From Naematelia aurantialba (taxonomy: Eukaryota > Basidiomycota > Tremellomycetes > Tremellales > Naemateliaceae): a stretch of DNA of 64,000 nt. This document shows positions 1 through 12,228 of this stretch, piece by piece. The notes below the pieces were generated by a model that saw nothing but the letters and a program-made list of their open reading frames with translations, did no database searches and was not told the origin of the DNA. Positions within the stretch are counted from its first letter, which is position 1. Every line of letters begins with the position of its first letter. A program made the position numbers and the translations under genes. The stretch lies in the NCBI GenBank assembly GCA_021527695.1, contig JAKFAO010000008.1, forward strand, positions 1,488,001 to 1,552,000, in the 5' to 3' direction.

Positions 1-1266
1 GGATATCGAGACAGAGTTGATCTGCTATATACGAGGGACTACGTCACCCTACAGGGACTCATCGAATGGATTACTAAGGGACGGGGCACGTTCGGGGCGA
101 TACGGGTTCCCTTAGACGATATATCCTAAAAGGGGAAGTGCGATGGATTCCATGACATTACTGCCTTCCAGGCAGCCTTCTGTACACCATTGCAATCGGA
201 AATGTACAGTATGTAGCAAGGAAATTCGGCACCCTGCCCCGGCCAACTTGTTCGTTCGCTGAGTTATGTCAGCGTCCACCCAATTCAAGTTTTAAATGTT
301 GTAGAAAGAGGGGTACTTGAGTTTCTGTCGTCACCTACGGCACGAGAATTTGTGCTGTGGGCTGAGAAGATGGGCAGAAGCAGTCCGTTCTCTTTGGCTA
401 ATCTGAGACATGCAAGGACACATCCTCCCATGGACTCATCCAGGATAGCAGAGTCGAGGGGAACCCGTGTACGTGATGAACACGAACACCCCATGTCATC
501 GGAACCGCTTCTTGGACTGCGCCTACTGTACATAGACGTCACCCTCCTACTAGTCACAGAATTGTACATCATTGGTGGGAGACCTATAGTGACCGCAGTC
601 TCCGGCGTCTGTTGCCACCTGAAGCACTCACACCGCGAAGTGAACTACCGAGGTATGACGGAGATCACTTGAAGAGAGCTGTTGGACATGACCAAGACGT
701 GTGCGAAATACTCCAGATTTGTCGCTTGACAGAATCCCCCGGAAGGTCATGATAAAGGTGAGGTCGAAAACGACACAATTCTCACTTCGACTTAGGTCAT
801 TTGTGGCGTCCGCGGCCCCATTCACTGCAAGATGACCAGTCATTCAACAATGGAGAGTGCTAAATATACAAAGACGTGAGACTGAGCTTACAGTGGCCTC
901 TGAATGGATTGTAAAATCATGACCAAGATGCGTGACAGATCTGTCAGAACCTGATCTTGCCGGACAAATGCTCCTTTGACTCAGCCAGGAGAGTCTCTCG
1001 TCCTATCTCAACGCTGGGAAGGGTTGTCTTCGAGCTGGTCAAACACCGGGGACAACGACGAACGAGCACAAGGAGCGCCGGAAGAAGGAAAAAAAAAACT
1101 TCGCAGAGTCTGTTGCTTCTCGTGCTCGCTTATGATTCTGCTTCTAGGAGAACCAGTTATGATTGCATACAAAGCACGGATGGGGAGTTATACGGCTGTT
1201 AAAACACCCACGGACGACTCACCATTCCAATAGCATTCAGAAATCCACCTTTACTGACTCTGAAAG
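1..1266. other. No gene recognised
   Basis: Only short overlapping reading frames on both strands are present, none with a recognisable domain, signal peptide or convincing splice pattern. The stretch may hold flanking or regulatory DNA of the small membrane-protein gene that starts at 1267, but nothing specific can be supported. Confidence 0.5.
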
Positions 1267-1817
1267 ATGAACCCATTTCAGAACCCAGACTCATCCTCAT
1301 CGTCGTCTCGAAGACAGTCCGCAAGACCACCCAGTCAGACGCCAACGATTTCGACAACCACGCCGTCGCAGGTGCGAGATTCCCGACAGTCAACGCAGGA
1401 CACCGGGACCCAAGATGGACCTACATCGTGAGTTCTACATACCTACTTTTAGGGTCGTGCCTATCCTTTAATTAGAGAGCGTTCGTTGTGCTGATAGTTC
1501 GCAAGCATGGGGGCCAATTGTCCAAGATAGCCGCCACAGCGGTGACAACCCATACCTTTGCTTCGTTCGCGGACAGCCAAGGAGCCCATCCATTGGTCAC
1601 AATGGCTGCCGGTATGGCCGGTGGTCTTGCAGCTGCCGCCTGCTTGGGGGGGTTGCCGACGTCTGTGTCTGGCCAATCGAATACGACACCCACTTCCGGC
1701 ACCCACACCAGCGCCACTACGAACCCTGGTGGGTCGACCACTAACGCCACTTCTAGAGTGAGTTCTCGTTCAAATCCGACTTCGGGGACTAACGCTCACT
1801 CACAGAGACAGGATTAG
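1267..1817 (+). CDS. Small Ser/Thr-rich protein with one hydrophobic segment, unknown family
   Basis: Family not recognised. The ATG at 1267 opens an exon rich in Ser, Thr, Pro and Gln. It ends at a good donor (GTGAGT at 1428), and an acceptor at about 1477 restores an open frame to the stop at 1817. The predicted product is about 165 residues. It has a low-complexity N-terminus, one Ala/Gly-rich hydrophobic stretch (around MAAGMAGGLAAAACLGGL) and a second Ser/Thr/Asn-rich tail. A further GTGAGT near 1758 could mark another intron close to the stop. The architecture (polar tail, short hydrophobic core, polar tail) resembles the genes at 2955 and 3967 and the array at 40-45 kb, so I infer the same class of small membrane proteins. 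It could also be a degenerate member. Confidence 0.45.
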
Positions 1818-2954
1818 TAACTCAGACAGCGAGCAAGGTCGCCTGGGAAGTGGTAAGCCCCTCCAAACGAAGATTGCTGCAAAGCTGTCAAGAGGCTTTG
1901 CCGCGGGAAGAGCCATATACCAATGCTTATGTTTTGCTTCCCCATATGCATGATTTTTTATTTTGATGACACGTTATATCAAGGCAGGTGCGAATGATCG
2001 CCAAAATACAACATTTCTATGCCCAGTTCTAACAAGATCCACGCTCAGTGAACGTGTTACGCAAACCTGCGACGATACCACTATACTGTAACTTCTGCCG
2101 GGAATCGTGGACGCACGGACCATGTTGCTGTAAGAAGAGATCCTAACACGTCAAAGCTTACCTGATGATGCACGAGGCCATTATGATGTCTAGGACCAAT
2201 GACGGGAGAAAACATACTGTAGTTTTATTGCGAGAGATACATAAGAGCGAAGCAGAATACAGCAAACCCCATATAGCCATAGTTTTCTTAATCTATTGGG
2301 TCGAGAAGGGGACTATGGGTACTGGACGCCTCAGGACAGATGGGGACTACGGGTACTCGGGGAGTATACCATGACACAGAGCCATGAGAATTACCACCGT
2401 CGAGAGAAAGGAAACTGTATAGTACGCGTATGCTCCAATAGAGGCATACGGGGGCCCGAGTTCTGAGACTCGAAAGAGACGAGCCGCTATCCGTCATGAC
2501 AGAAATACTGGTCGTTGGCGTTTCAGCAGATGAGATGGGGACTGTCTTGGGGTCCAGGTCGCGGTGCGAGGTGACAGCAAGATGGCGGCAATCAAAGGAG
2601 CGCAAGCCAACGGGAGGCAAGACTAAAAGGTGAAGGAGGAGGTGAAGTGTTAAGCAACCGGTAGCCACAATGACGAAATCAGATCCTATATTCATTTGGG
2701 TTTGGAAGACGCATGAACCTTTCACCATCTCGGGGGCAAAGTAAGGCAATGCAGTGTACAAAGCGCCGCTTAGGCTTACCCTTTCATCCACCTCGTCCCG
2801 TTTTACCTGTCTCGGCCGTGCAATTGATGGAGCTCGTGGTCTTCCTTGGGATCTTCTGGTTAATGACTTGGAGATTTAAGGTGGCCGTCGTGATTCCACT
2901 GCCCAGTAATTCCAACTTTCTTCACATCTCAACATCTCCATCCAAGTCTTTGCC
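1818..2954. other. No gene recognised
   Basis: There are scattered reading frames on both strands (one of 167 codons on the minus strand near 2288-2791) with no recognisable domain and no coding-like composition. I see no RNA gene and no clear repeat. Confidence 0.45.
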
Positions 2955-3470
2955 ATGTCCACTGTCTTCCCTTCCAGAGCACAAACCGTTGCGAGCGAGG
3001 CGGAACCCTCCCAATCCAAGTGAGCCTTGGCAGTCTGTTTTTAATTTTGTTCCTCTGGCATTCTATTTGGTCTTGACACCGCAGGTTCTCAAAAACTGAC
3101 TGGGCCTAGGGAGCAAAGTGAGACTGTCTCGAGCTACCCTCAGCGACGAGACTCGTCCGCCAGATCCCTTTCCCTATCCGAGAGACATTTCTCGGCCTCC
3201 AATATTGCACTTTCGGTCGCGCGAGGTCTGGTCGTTGGCACTTTGTGGGACAGTGCTGCGTCGAACGCACTGTTCAAGACGCTGCCATGGATGACTATGG
3301 CCGGAGCTATCGCTGGCCTCGTGCAACCCCTTGTCATGGGCCATGTCTGTCAGTCCTCTCAGCAGGATGAAGGCATGCACTCCCCGCTTTTTGACCACGA
3401 AAAGGGCACAGTGACGTACAACGGAGACACAAGGACCAACGAGGTTACACTCGACGAAGGAGATGCCTGA
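2955..3470 (+). CDS. Small predicted membrane protein, unknown family
   Basis: Family not recognised. The ATG at 2955 opens a Ser/Gln/Glu-rich exon ending at a GTGAGC donor at 3020. An acceptor at 3109 (TAG) puts it in frame with the long downstream exon that stops at 3470. The protein is about 140 residues. It has a polar, Ser/Arg-rich N-terminal half, then two hydrophobic segments (around IALSVARGLVVGTLW and MTMAGAIAGLVQPLVMGHV) and an acidic, Thr/Asp-rich C-terminal tail. It lies between two similar small genes on the same strand. The other acceptor candidate at 3084 leads to an immediate stop, which supports the one chosen. Function unknown. Confidence 0.5.
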
Positions 3471-3966
3471 CGAGTGTCACGTCGGAGCCGAACTGTGATC
3501 ATACAGTACCGCATACAGCTTGACTGAATCCATGGTGGCGGGTTTGTTTGTAGATACGTACTTCTGTTCTGTAGATTGCAATTGAGGTCGAAGATGTACA
3601 GTGCTATGGAAGACTGAGAATGGAGTTCCTTCGTCGGTCCAGACAAGCTTCGCACCAAAGATCGTTCAGACACGAAAGACCGACATTCACCTCATCATTG
3701 AGCGTATTGTTCTCCTTCGTTTCGTGTATTTAAACGGAGTGGTGCCACTAGACGGCTTTATGCAGGATCCTCTGAACCACCTTTGTCTCGCGTCATAGCG
3801 ACAAAGAGGGGCAATGTGGGAAAGCTCCTGGCCGCAACCGAGTTCTTCCAAGTCTATTAGGGGGTCCCTCGCTTCGGCGGGGAATTTATAGAAGCAAGGG
3901 TCTTCTCGGCCTTGCTAATCTTGTCACGTAACACTCTTACTCATTCACCTGTCAGCTTTGTGTAGC

Positions 3967-4413
3967 ATGTCGACTCGGACAGAATCTGAGAATCATTCCA
4001 ATGCGGCGGATCGAAGCGCCTCCACAACGACCCAACAAACTCAGTCGACTCTACCCACTCTATCTACGGTTTCACAAGCGATTCGGCCTCCAGGAATGGA
4101 GTCCACCTCTAGCCGGACGGGTACAGCAAGGGACCCCGGTTTTAGCACGACTAGTATCAGGTCCCAGAATCTCCTGACAGCTGCTGGGAGCGGACTAGTC
4201 GCCGCCATCACCGTCGCCACACTGCTGTATGTCGCCTCTGTCGGTCCTCGTACGATAACAGGAGGCGCATTATTTACGGGGTGCATGGTAGGCAGGACCG
4301 TGGCCATGAGTGAAGAGCCCAATGAGAGCTTGCCTGCCCAGCTCGAAGCTGGTAGACAAGTCAGTCGTCATACCGACTGTGAGCAGACTCGAAGAATTGT
4401 ATCTAAGTCATGA
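3967..4413 (+). CDS. Small predicted membrane protein, unknown family
   Basis: Family not recognised. This is a single open exon of about 148 residues. I prefer the Met at 3967 (MSTRTES), because family-like neighbours also start Met-Ser; the upstream codon at 3958 is not an ATG. The N-terminal 70 residues are rich in Ser, Thr and Gln. They are followed by two adjacent hydrophobic stretches (around LLTAAGSGLVAAITVATLLY and ITGGALFTGCMVGRTVAM) and a charged, Glu/Arg-rich tail. The same plan is seen in the genes just upstream and in the cluster at 40-45 kb. The next gene downstream is convergent. Confidence 0.55.
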   Translation: MSTRTESENHSNAADRSASTTTQQTQSTLPTLSTVSQAIRPPGMESTSSRTGTARDPGFSTTSIRSQNLLTAAGSGLVAAITVATLLYVASVGPRTITGGALFTGCMVGRTVAMSEEPNESLPAQLEAGRQVSRHTDCEQTRRIVSKS

Positions 4414-4656
4414 TTTCCGCCGTCCAGCCAAGAGCTGCATTGTTCACTCGTATGCACATACACCCTGTGTAAATCAGCTCAATAACAACACACCAGCCCA
4501 TGTTAGAGTAGTGAATCTACAAAGAGGAACACAAGACCGTCAAGTTGTACATGATCGGTACTGTACCCTAGCACAGCAAACCCGATTTGTCGTTTGACCC
4601 TTCTGAACCGTTCCCGATGCAAGCCAGATACGCTTACCGAAGCCTACATCAAACTT

Positions 4657-6805
4657 TTAATCAAACTTCCTGAGAGGTCCGACGCATAGGACTACCACCA
4701 TGATCCCCGGAAAAGATCTGGTTAACGCCGCCCCTCCTCGAGGTGCTCGACTTCTCCCTGCTACCGTCAGAAAGCTGAAAAGACACGCTGACAAAGCAAA
4801 ATCGCTCACCTTGCCGTCGGAATCTTCATTGTCTCTATGGAGTCCGAGGGTAATATCCTTGGAGTTTACTTCCTTGCCGTTTTCCAGCTGAGCGATTGCA
4901 GCACCGTACCCAGTTGTTTTAACACCGGCATACTGCCAACCCCATCGTGGACGCTGTATTTCAATTTTACACTCGCTGCATTCAAATTCGTGAAAGGACA
5001 TACCTCGAATAGCTCATCAACCTCCTCAAGTCCTCGACCTTTCAATTCTGGCACGAACAGGATGGCAAAGACGAGCGATACAGCAGCCATACCGCCGAAC
5101 ACGTAGCCGATATTGCCACCGATACCACCGTATGGCTTGTTCATGATGTAAGGGGTGGTGAATGAAACCAGCCAGGACGCGAAGACGTCAACGGTAGTAC
5201 CCACCATGATGACTGGTGCGTTCAGATAGGCTTTGAACGGAAGGGGAGAAGGACCACTCACTCTTTCTGCGCATGCGTGTGCCGCCAAGCTCGCTTCCAA
5301 CGAGGTCTGAAGGTCATGTCAGATCGGCCGATACTACCTGTAGAGACGTACAGCAGTGAGTTGCCCAGGAAATCTTGGTTGAGAAGAGCATCAGGATGAA
5401 GCTAGCCACCACCATGTTATTGGACGTGGTAGTACGAACGCTGCTGCTCCCCAGCCCAGCGATCAGACAGTTCCAGAGGATGAGCAACGTAGCGCCCGTA
5501 ATGATCAGAGGGCGCCGTCCTGTAATATCCGTGATCATGATGGCGATGAAGGACCCAATTGCGCCGACAAGCTGTACAATCGTGGCATAGGTGAATGACT
5601 TGGCGCCGAGACCGACCGCAACGAAGAATCTGGGACAGGGTGAATAGAAACTGGTTAACCTAGATGGAAGCTTACGAAGGACCGTATCTGTTGAGCCTAC
5701 TCAGCAAACCGACAAACATGCGCAGGACAAAGCTTACGCGTTGTAGAAGCTGTTACCGGTGGTCTGGTAGAACCAGAACAAGAGGCCACAGAAGATCGCC
5801 CGGCGCAGGTAGGTGCCTCGGAACACGTCTGCCCATTTGCCCTTGATGATCGACTTGTCGTATTCGATTGCGTTCTCGAGCGCTTCAATCTCTTGCTCGC
5901 ACAGTCCGGCCCGGACATCCTGTTTGGGACGCAGACGTCTCAGGCTTTCGATGGCTTGTTCTCGCTTGCCGTGTGCAAGAAGCCATCGGGGCGACTCGAC
6001 GGTGAAGGGGACCAAGACCAGAATCATAGTCGCGGGAATCAACTGCACCCCAACCGGGACCATCCAGCCGACACGTCTCGTCTCTTTTGCGTACGCTTGA
6101 CACATCCCAGCACCCCAGACGCTCGACAGAGTGATCACGGGCGTGAGCAGGCCCGAGCAGAAACCTCGCAGCGCCGGCGGCGCCACCTCGGACGAGTATG
6201 TCGGAACAGTGTTTTCGATGTATCCCACAGCCATGTACGCGAAGACACGGCCGATTGTAAAGACTTGCCAGCTTCTACAACTGGCGTCAGCAGTCAAGCA
6301 TGGAAGGCCACACACGAAGAATCACTTTGCTGTGAGTTCGACTGTTCGTACAGAGGTCAACCACAAGCCTGCGGGAAACAGGAAGCGCACCAATGATCGC
6401 AATGATCTGGAGACATGCGATGATGATTATAAGCAACTTGAACCCGATTCGCTCGACCACCGGCTCAAACGTTGTGGTTCCCAATAGTCTGCCAATATAC
6501 ACGACTGTGACTGTTCACTACACGCTCCCGTTCCAGGTGGTAATCGGTACTGACCTGAGTTGCAGATTGCCTTTTGGTACGTGGTCAGGACGAGCACGCC
6601 GTCCTGCAAGGTGCCAAAGGTGTTCAGCCATGAGGGCAACGCTTGCAAGGAGCCAAACGAAGAAGTGTCTCTGCTCCTCGTCAACAGCAGCCGCGCAGAG
6701 CGACGTGCCTACCCACATGCCAAAGAGGAGATCGCCGCATGCAAATGTGAAGACGCAAAAGGCCAGATACGGCGTTGCGTGTGACCAATTGTCTCGAAAG
6801 CCCAT
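4657..6805 (-). CDS. MFS sugar transporter (hexose/maltose permease type)
   Basis: Plasma-membrane sugar porter of the major facilitator superfamily, expected to carry 12 transmembrane helices and to import hexoses or disaccharides with protons. The start at 6805 gives MGFRDNW and a first helix ending in the CGDLLFG motif. The second exon continues with DTSSFGSLQ, the usual sugar-porter sequence after helix 1. Later exons show GRVFAYMAVGYIENTVPTYS and the diagnostic VESPRWLL before the cytoplasmic loop. They then show GRRPLIITGA and the VPELKGRGLEEVDELFE motif after helix 12. I count seven exons. The first three are well defined (6805-6717, 6670-6555, and from 6504); the junction near 6280 is not resolved exactly. 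The gene is divergent from the transaldolase-like gene. The substrate cannot be told from sequence alone. Confidence 0.85.
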
Positions 6806-7337
6806 GTTGCCGAACTAGTAGTCTGGGGTGAGTGGAGAGCTTGAACTGTGCTGGTTGGAGGGCAGAAGGGATGAGCTGTGCGTCTGGGATCCTCCGGTAC
6901 ACCTGGTATATATGCTCTTGGGCTCCACGTCCTACCTCCATGGGGCACATTGGGGACGAGGTTCTGGTGGGATTTTAAGCACACGGTTATGGCAGGACTC
7001 CCGACGCCTGATAGCTAGCTAGCCGCGAGGGGCCTAGTCCGTCTTCGGTTCAAGGGCAATGGGGTGGGAAGCTGCCCAACTAACGCCATCCCCTTTGGGA
7101 GGCAAATAGTGGAATTACAGAGATGCGTATCAGGTGATGCATAAAGTGGTGGGATAAAGAGTGGATTTTACTGAACGAACACCTACCCACCCGGCATATT
7201 GCGGCCGGCCTATTGTCAATCCCACATGCATTGCACACTACAAAGGCGTTCATAACCGTTCGCCATGTAGCGGTGCTGTCCCTCAGCGAGGAGTGCATTG
7301 TTACTATCGCCCCAACTCTCGTTTACTTCTGGACACG
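6806..7337. promoter_or_regulatory. Divergent promoter region, sugar transporter / transaldolase
   Basis: A 532-bp gap separates the two start codons, which face away from each other, so both genes probably share upstream control sequences. A CGGCCGGCC-like inverted GC run lies near 7203. No operator can be assigned with confidence. Confidence 0.5.
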
Positions 7338-8651
7338 ATGATCAGCAAATCCGCGCCGTCACTGCTCGAGCAGCTGGAGAGCTCAATCGCCGTGGACGCG
7401 GATACTATGGACCCAGCGTTCATTGCCAGCCTGCCGATCCAGTGCCACGACATGACGTCGAACCAGCGATTTGTGCATGAAGCCATCACAGCTCCGAGCA
7501 ACAAAGATGTCGTCGAAAAGACGATCCGGGAGATGAAAGGCGCCCCATGGGAGGAAGTGTACGCGGTCCTGGTGAGGCGCTCATTGCCACTCGTTTGCTG
7601 ACTTGTAAGTACGCCCGCATTGCCAAGAAAGTCTTCCCGTTAATTTCTGGGCGGGTATTGGCTCAGACATCTCCCTCGCATGCCTACGACGCCGACTACA
7701 CGGTCAAACACGCTCGTCAATACGTCAAAGCACTAAATGCCGAAGGTATCACCAAGTGTGCCCTGTGGACCCCTTGCCCTCAAGTCCACGACTGACAGCT
7801 CATAGTGACCGGCTCTGCATCAAGATCCCCATGACCGGCCCAGGTATCCAAGCCGCCAAGATCTTGAAGGCCGAGGGCATACCGACATTGGGAACCACGC
7901 TCTTCTCTCTCCACCAGGCAATTGCGGCCAGCCAAGCGGGGATGCACGCAATCAGCATGTACTTCAACGGTAAGCGGCCGCCGTAAACCTCATCCTGGAC
8001 CATGAAACTGACGGTTGCACAGAGCCTAACGCGCATGCCGATCCATCGATCTGGCCAGACGTGGCGGACCCAGCCACCGAGCACCCCATGTCTGCGCGAC
8101 ACTACCAGATCAGGCAAACCTATGACCGGCTCGCCAAAGAGACGGGACACAAACAGCCTCAAATGAAAACTGCATCGTGAGTGACTACTGACTTCATCGC
8201 CCCAGAGGCTCATAAACCAAGTTTCATCTCGGTCCGAGAGGTTCTAGCGATGCCCGAACTCGGTGCCGACCATGTCACCCTGGGCAAACCAATTCTGGAG
8301 GACCTCGCCCTCCACAGCCAGCTCCCGGCGCACCAGAAAGGTTTCTGGAAGGTCCCGGTACGCGAGCAGGTCGGTAAACCGCACTTCATCTGGGAGAGCT
8401 GGAAAGCCCCATCGCCCGACGGGTCTCGCATGAAGGAGATTGCCAAGAGCGATCCGCTCAGCAAGGTCATGTCGACGGACTGGAAGATGGCCAGCACCGA
8501 CATCGACTATACGGCCGACGGCGTGCTTGACAAGTACAATGAGGAGGATGAGGTGACCCGTCTAAGGCTTGCGGTCGCCCTGCAGCGGTTCTCGCTCATG
8601 GAGCAGGAGTCTGAGAAGGAGATTCTTCGGTTGCAAGCCGAATTCGCGTAG
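7338..8651 (+). CDS. Transaldolase-family enzyme
   Basis: Class I aldolase of the transaldolase family, expected to transfer a three-carbon ketol unit between sugar phosphates through a Schiff-base lysine. Five exons can be joined cleanly. The first starts at ATG 7338, introns begin near 7570, 7755, 7971 and 8178, and the stop is at 8651. The lysine in RLCIKIPMTGPGIQAAK, on a central beta strand, matches the catalytic Lys context. Downstream comes GIPTLGTTLFSLHQAIAASQ, the family's strand-helix pattern. A C-terminal extension (about 150 residues, from FISVREVLAMPELG) ends in a Glu-rich helix. It differs visibly from canonical TAL1-type enzymes (no ATWEG motif), so the true substrate may be unusual. 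It shares a promoter region with the sugar transporter, which fits a role in sugar catabolism. Confidence 0.8.
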
Positions 8652-8885
8652 AAAATGTGACAGGGTGTCCCTCTCTGTGACTGCGCTCGAGCGTCGCAAT
8701 GACTTGCGCGCGCTGTAGCTTATCGTATCTCTATGCAAAGCCAAGTCGTTCAGTAGGACGCTGCAGAGCGATGTCCAAGTCTTCAAAGAATAGCCGGGTT
8801 TAGCCGAAATCAATTCCACAGCTCTACATCCCCTCCCACCAACGAGGACACCAGTGTATGTTCCACTCGTCTCTGCATCATCACA

Positions 8886-11800
8886 ATGTCAAGCGAAACG
8901 GCCACAGTAGGGCTAGATTCTCACATGTGCAGCTGGCCAGGCTGTCGGAGGACATACAAGCGGGCTGAGCATCTCGAGAGGCACTTTAGATCCCGTCAAT
9001 AGCCCCCTTTTCGGTCGTTTGAGAGGGGTGCTGAATGAAAGTGCAGATTCAGGCGACTTTGTCTACCGGTGCCGACGCTGTGAGAGACGGTATTCAAGGA
9101 GGCAAGTCGCTGCACTGCTGTACTTGAATGATCAAGTGAGCTGAGGGAGCGCAGTGATGTCCTTGCAAGGCACATGTCCCACTCGCACGGAGAGCAAGCG
9201 GCCAAAGTGGGGAGACCACGCAAGGCGGTCTGGTAAGTAATTCCTTGGCATATACAATGCCGCTGATGACGGTGTGTCAGCGTAACATGTAGCGAGCGGC
9301 GGAGCACATGCGACGGCCAGCCGCCTCGGGCTTGCACCAAGTGCTTGCTCGAAAAGCGTGTCTGCCGCTACCCCGAAGGCGGAACCCCTAGGCGCAGTGC
9401 ATCTCCACCTCCATGTACAGCGTATGAGATGGACTCGTCTGGACGTCATGTCGAAGCCGGACCGCCACCTGCCTCCAAAGATTCCGCCGTCTTGCTTGGG
9501 GACCCTCAAGCTGGGCTTCCTGCGTCTACTATGGGGCTGCGGACAACACCCCAAGTGGAAACGCGTGGCGGCGAACGACTTGACTCGACGGATCTCCAGC
9601 GTGCCAGACTACTTCCTGAAACGCAACATGATAGAGGTGGATATCCGTTCGGTGTTTCCCAGTCTGCCAAGAGCAGGGACGTTCTGATCACTTGTAGCTG
9701 AACGAGCCGCGTCGATGGACTGGACGTCGGCGCCACTAGAGTCCAGGTCAACGGATGAAACGCTCGCAGGCGGATTTATGTCGACGTCGTGGCTGACCGA
9801 TGTCTTCCTGACAGCAACAGCAGGGGACCAGACTAGTGATCTACCGTGGAATCTCCCTCAGCCCTCTAACCAAGGATCAGCACTTGATTGGGACTGGGGC
9901 TTTACCGACCTGGACGCAGACATCTTCGAGCCGATTGCGACTAGGCCGACAAGTCCTGCTCCAATACCGGCCGGCAGGCGTGCAGCGGTGGATGTTCCTG
10001 AGAAAGAAGCGGATCTAGTCATGGCTGTTACAGCGGTAGAGGCGGATGGCAGGACACAGGCAAATGACGTGCCCGAGAGCCAGTCGTTCGAAAGCCCTTG
10101 GGTACGTTGAGAGTCATGGCAACCGACCCGCGCGGGGTAACAACTCCATCTTAAATCCCAACGCTGACTCCTTAGCCTAATTACTACCAGCCCAACACAT
10201 CCGAGTGGAGTGTCGAACTACCGCCTACCTCGAGCCCCTCGGCTCTGCCGATCCATTCTCTCCCATCACCCTTCCTCATACCCACCAAGACGATCAATCC
10301 TGCCGCCAGGGGGGTCATGCAGACTCTCACCGAACATTCTCATCAGCCATTCTGGCCAACACCCGACCTAGGCAACTTTCCCTCTGCTGAAAGGCTTACT
10401 GTTTGTGTCAATCTGTACTTGAGCCATTTCGCCGCTTGGCTGCCGATCCTTGATAGTCCGCGAGGGACGTTCAGGGTTGACAAGGCTGCGCCTATTGTGC
10501 TCAAGGCGATGGCCGCGGTGGGGTCGGCATATTCGAGGAGTGGAGAGGAGACGCTAGGACAGCCCCTTGCCGAGTTGGTAAGGAGGGAAATCATCTTCAT
10601 CGTGAGTGGCGAAACACCATCTGGGCGATCTGCATCTACACTTCTATCTCGGCTAGGCCCGGGATGCTCATGGTTCGTAGTGCGAGCACGACCAGCGGTT
10701 CATATATGAACTAGGAATTATTCAAGCCTCCCTGCTTCAATCCTGCTTTGGCTTGTTCAGCGGTTCCCCAAAGCTATTTCAGCAGGCTGAAATCAACCGC
10801 GCCAGCCTCGTCACAGCTTCGAAGCGAATGCGTCTCCTGCAGTGGGACAAGCGCTCAGCGGCTAGTGAGAGGGCGTCGAGTGCTGTAGATTCAGAGGCGC
10901 TGGACATCGCTCTGAAGCGGGATCACCGACGGCGCCGCTTAGGATGGGCGATCTTCGTGAGTAATCAGCAGTCCGGGCGTCCGTCAGTGTGTGACTGAAT
11001 GATTTGCAGCTCTTTGATGCGCAGCTGGCATGTCTCTTTGGATCACCTGCTCAGTATCTTCTGGCGGATATTGACAGCCCGATGCCGACTGTCTCGCCTG
11101 ACGCTTCGAAAGATCCCCTGATGTTCGGGGAGATCATGTCGACCCTACTCGACAGCGGAATCCTGCCAAATTCGCTGGACGACGTAGCGCGCAGCTGTAT
11201 AGCCCATACACTGTATCGGTTCGTCTCCGACGGGGTTCTGTCTGACAAAACAGTCTTTGCCTCGATGCGACTTCGCTCCGCTCATTCGCCGTCCCCGAAG
11301 GCAGTCCGTACTCTCATACAATTTGTTCGCCTTACAGGCAACAGTACGTCGTCTTTGTCCACCTTGTGTGCTTGTAATGATGTGCCAGCCCTCAACAAGT
11401 GCTCGACCAGATGGCCCGTCAGCTCGTACAAGCCCCATCGACGCCCACTGCTCTGGCCGTGTCGTGTGCCGCTCTGGCGTACCATTCGCACCTCCAGTTC
11501 ACACGGCACCGCCTTCTCGAAACCATCAGGGTCGCCGCGGGAAAGTCGGGCTCGGACCTCGCTCGAGAGACAGCGCGTTCAAGTCTTTCGATTTGGATGT
11601 CCAGCAATCCCGCCAGCACGAGGAACGTGTTTGCTAACGCTGCTATGCTGGGCTGTCTTATGAGCCGCTTTACATTCGAGTAGGCCAGTGACGCCCGGTT
11701 TCGTAGTCTGCGCTGACGAGTTAGTACCCCCGCGGAAGTCGTGTGGACGTTTGACGCCGCTCTGTGCATGTGGGCTTGTCTGCTTTTCTCAGACGTCATG

Positions 11801-12058
11801 TACCTCAACAGTACCGATGGAGCCCTGGAGGGAGGGGGAGCTGTGATGCTCACATGGACCACGTCATCTGCAGTGGACAGCTGGATCGCCACGGGCCATG
11901 GCAGGCTGATCATCCGCGGCATGGGTAGCTCGGCAAGTCTCTCGGCCAAGAGTGTGCTGCAGACCTTTGCCGATCGCCTGGAGGTCATGTCGTGGGGACT
12001 GGCAATGCGGTATAGAAAGGTTCTACTAGATTTGCTGCAGGCGCCGGATCATTCGTGA
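8886..12058 (+). CDS. Transcription factor with two C2H2 fingers plus a Zn2Cys6 cluster and fungal TF domain
   Basis: Nuclear DNA-binding regulator. Splicing an intron at 8996-9048 completes finger 1 (CSWPGCRRTYKRAEHLERHF, then RSH). A second intron of about 50 nt completes finger 2 (CRRCERRYSRRQ followed by RSDVLARHMSHSH). A third junction, GTAAGT at about 9233, leads into a binuclear cluster with all six cysteines in C-x2-C-x6-C-x7-C-x2-C-x6-C spacing (CVTCSERRSTC ... ACTKCLLEKRVC). Further exons encode a disordered linker. They are followed by a fungal-specific transcription factor middle region (LYLSHFAAWLPILD, LKAMAAVGSAYSR, LFDAQLACLFGSPAQ) running to the stop at 12058. It sits between the sugar genes and the dioxygenase/permease pair and is a good candidate to control this block. 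The exon pattern in the last kilobase is less certain than at the N-terminus. Confidence 0.8.
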
Positions 12059-12228
12059 AACAACGGACTTGAGTGACTGGCACAGTCATGCATTCACATA
12101 CACATCTACACATCCCAACCGTAAAGCTACAACCAACTGCTACAACCAACTCAGGTAGCATCTCGCACACGTACCCGCCAGTGTCATTACAAACTTGCCA
12201 GAATTATTACCCCACATACTTGATGCAG

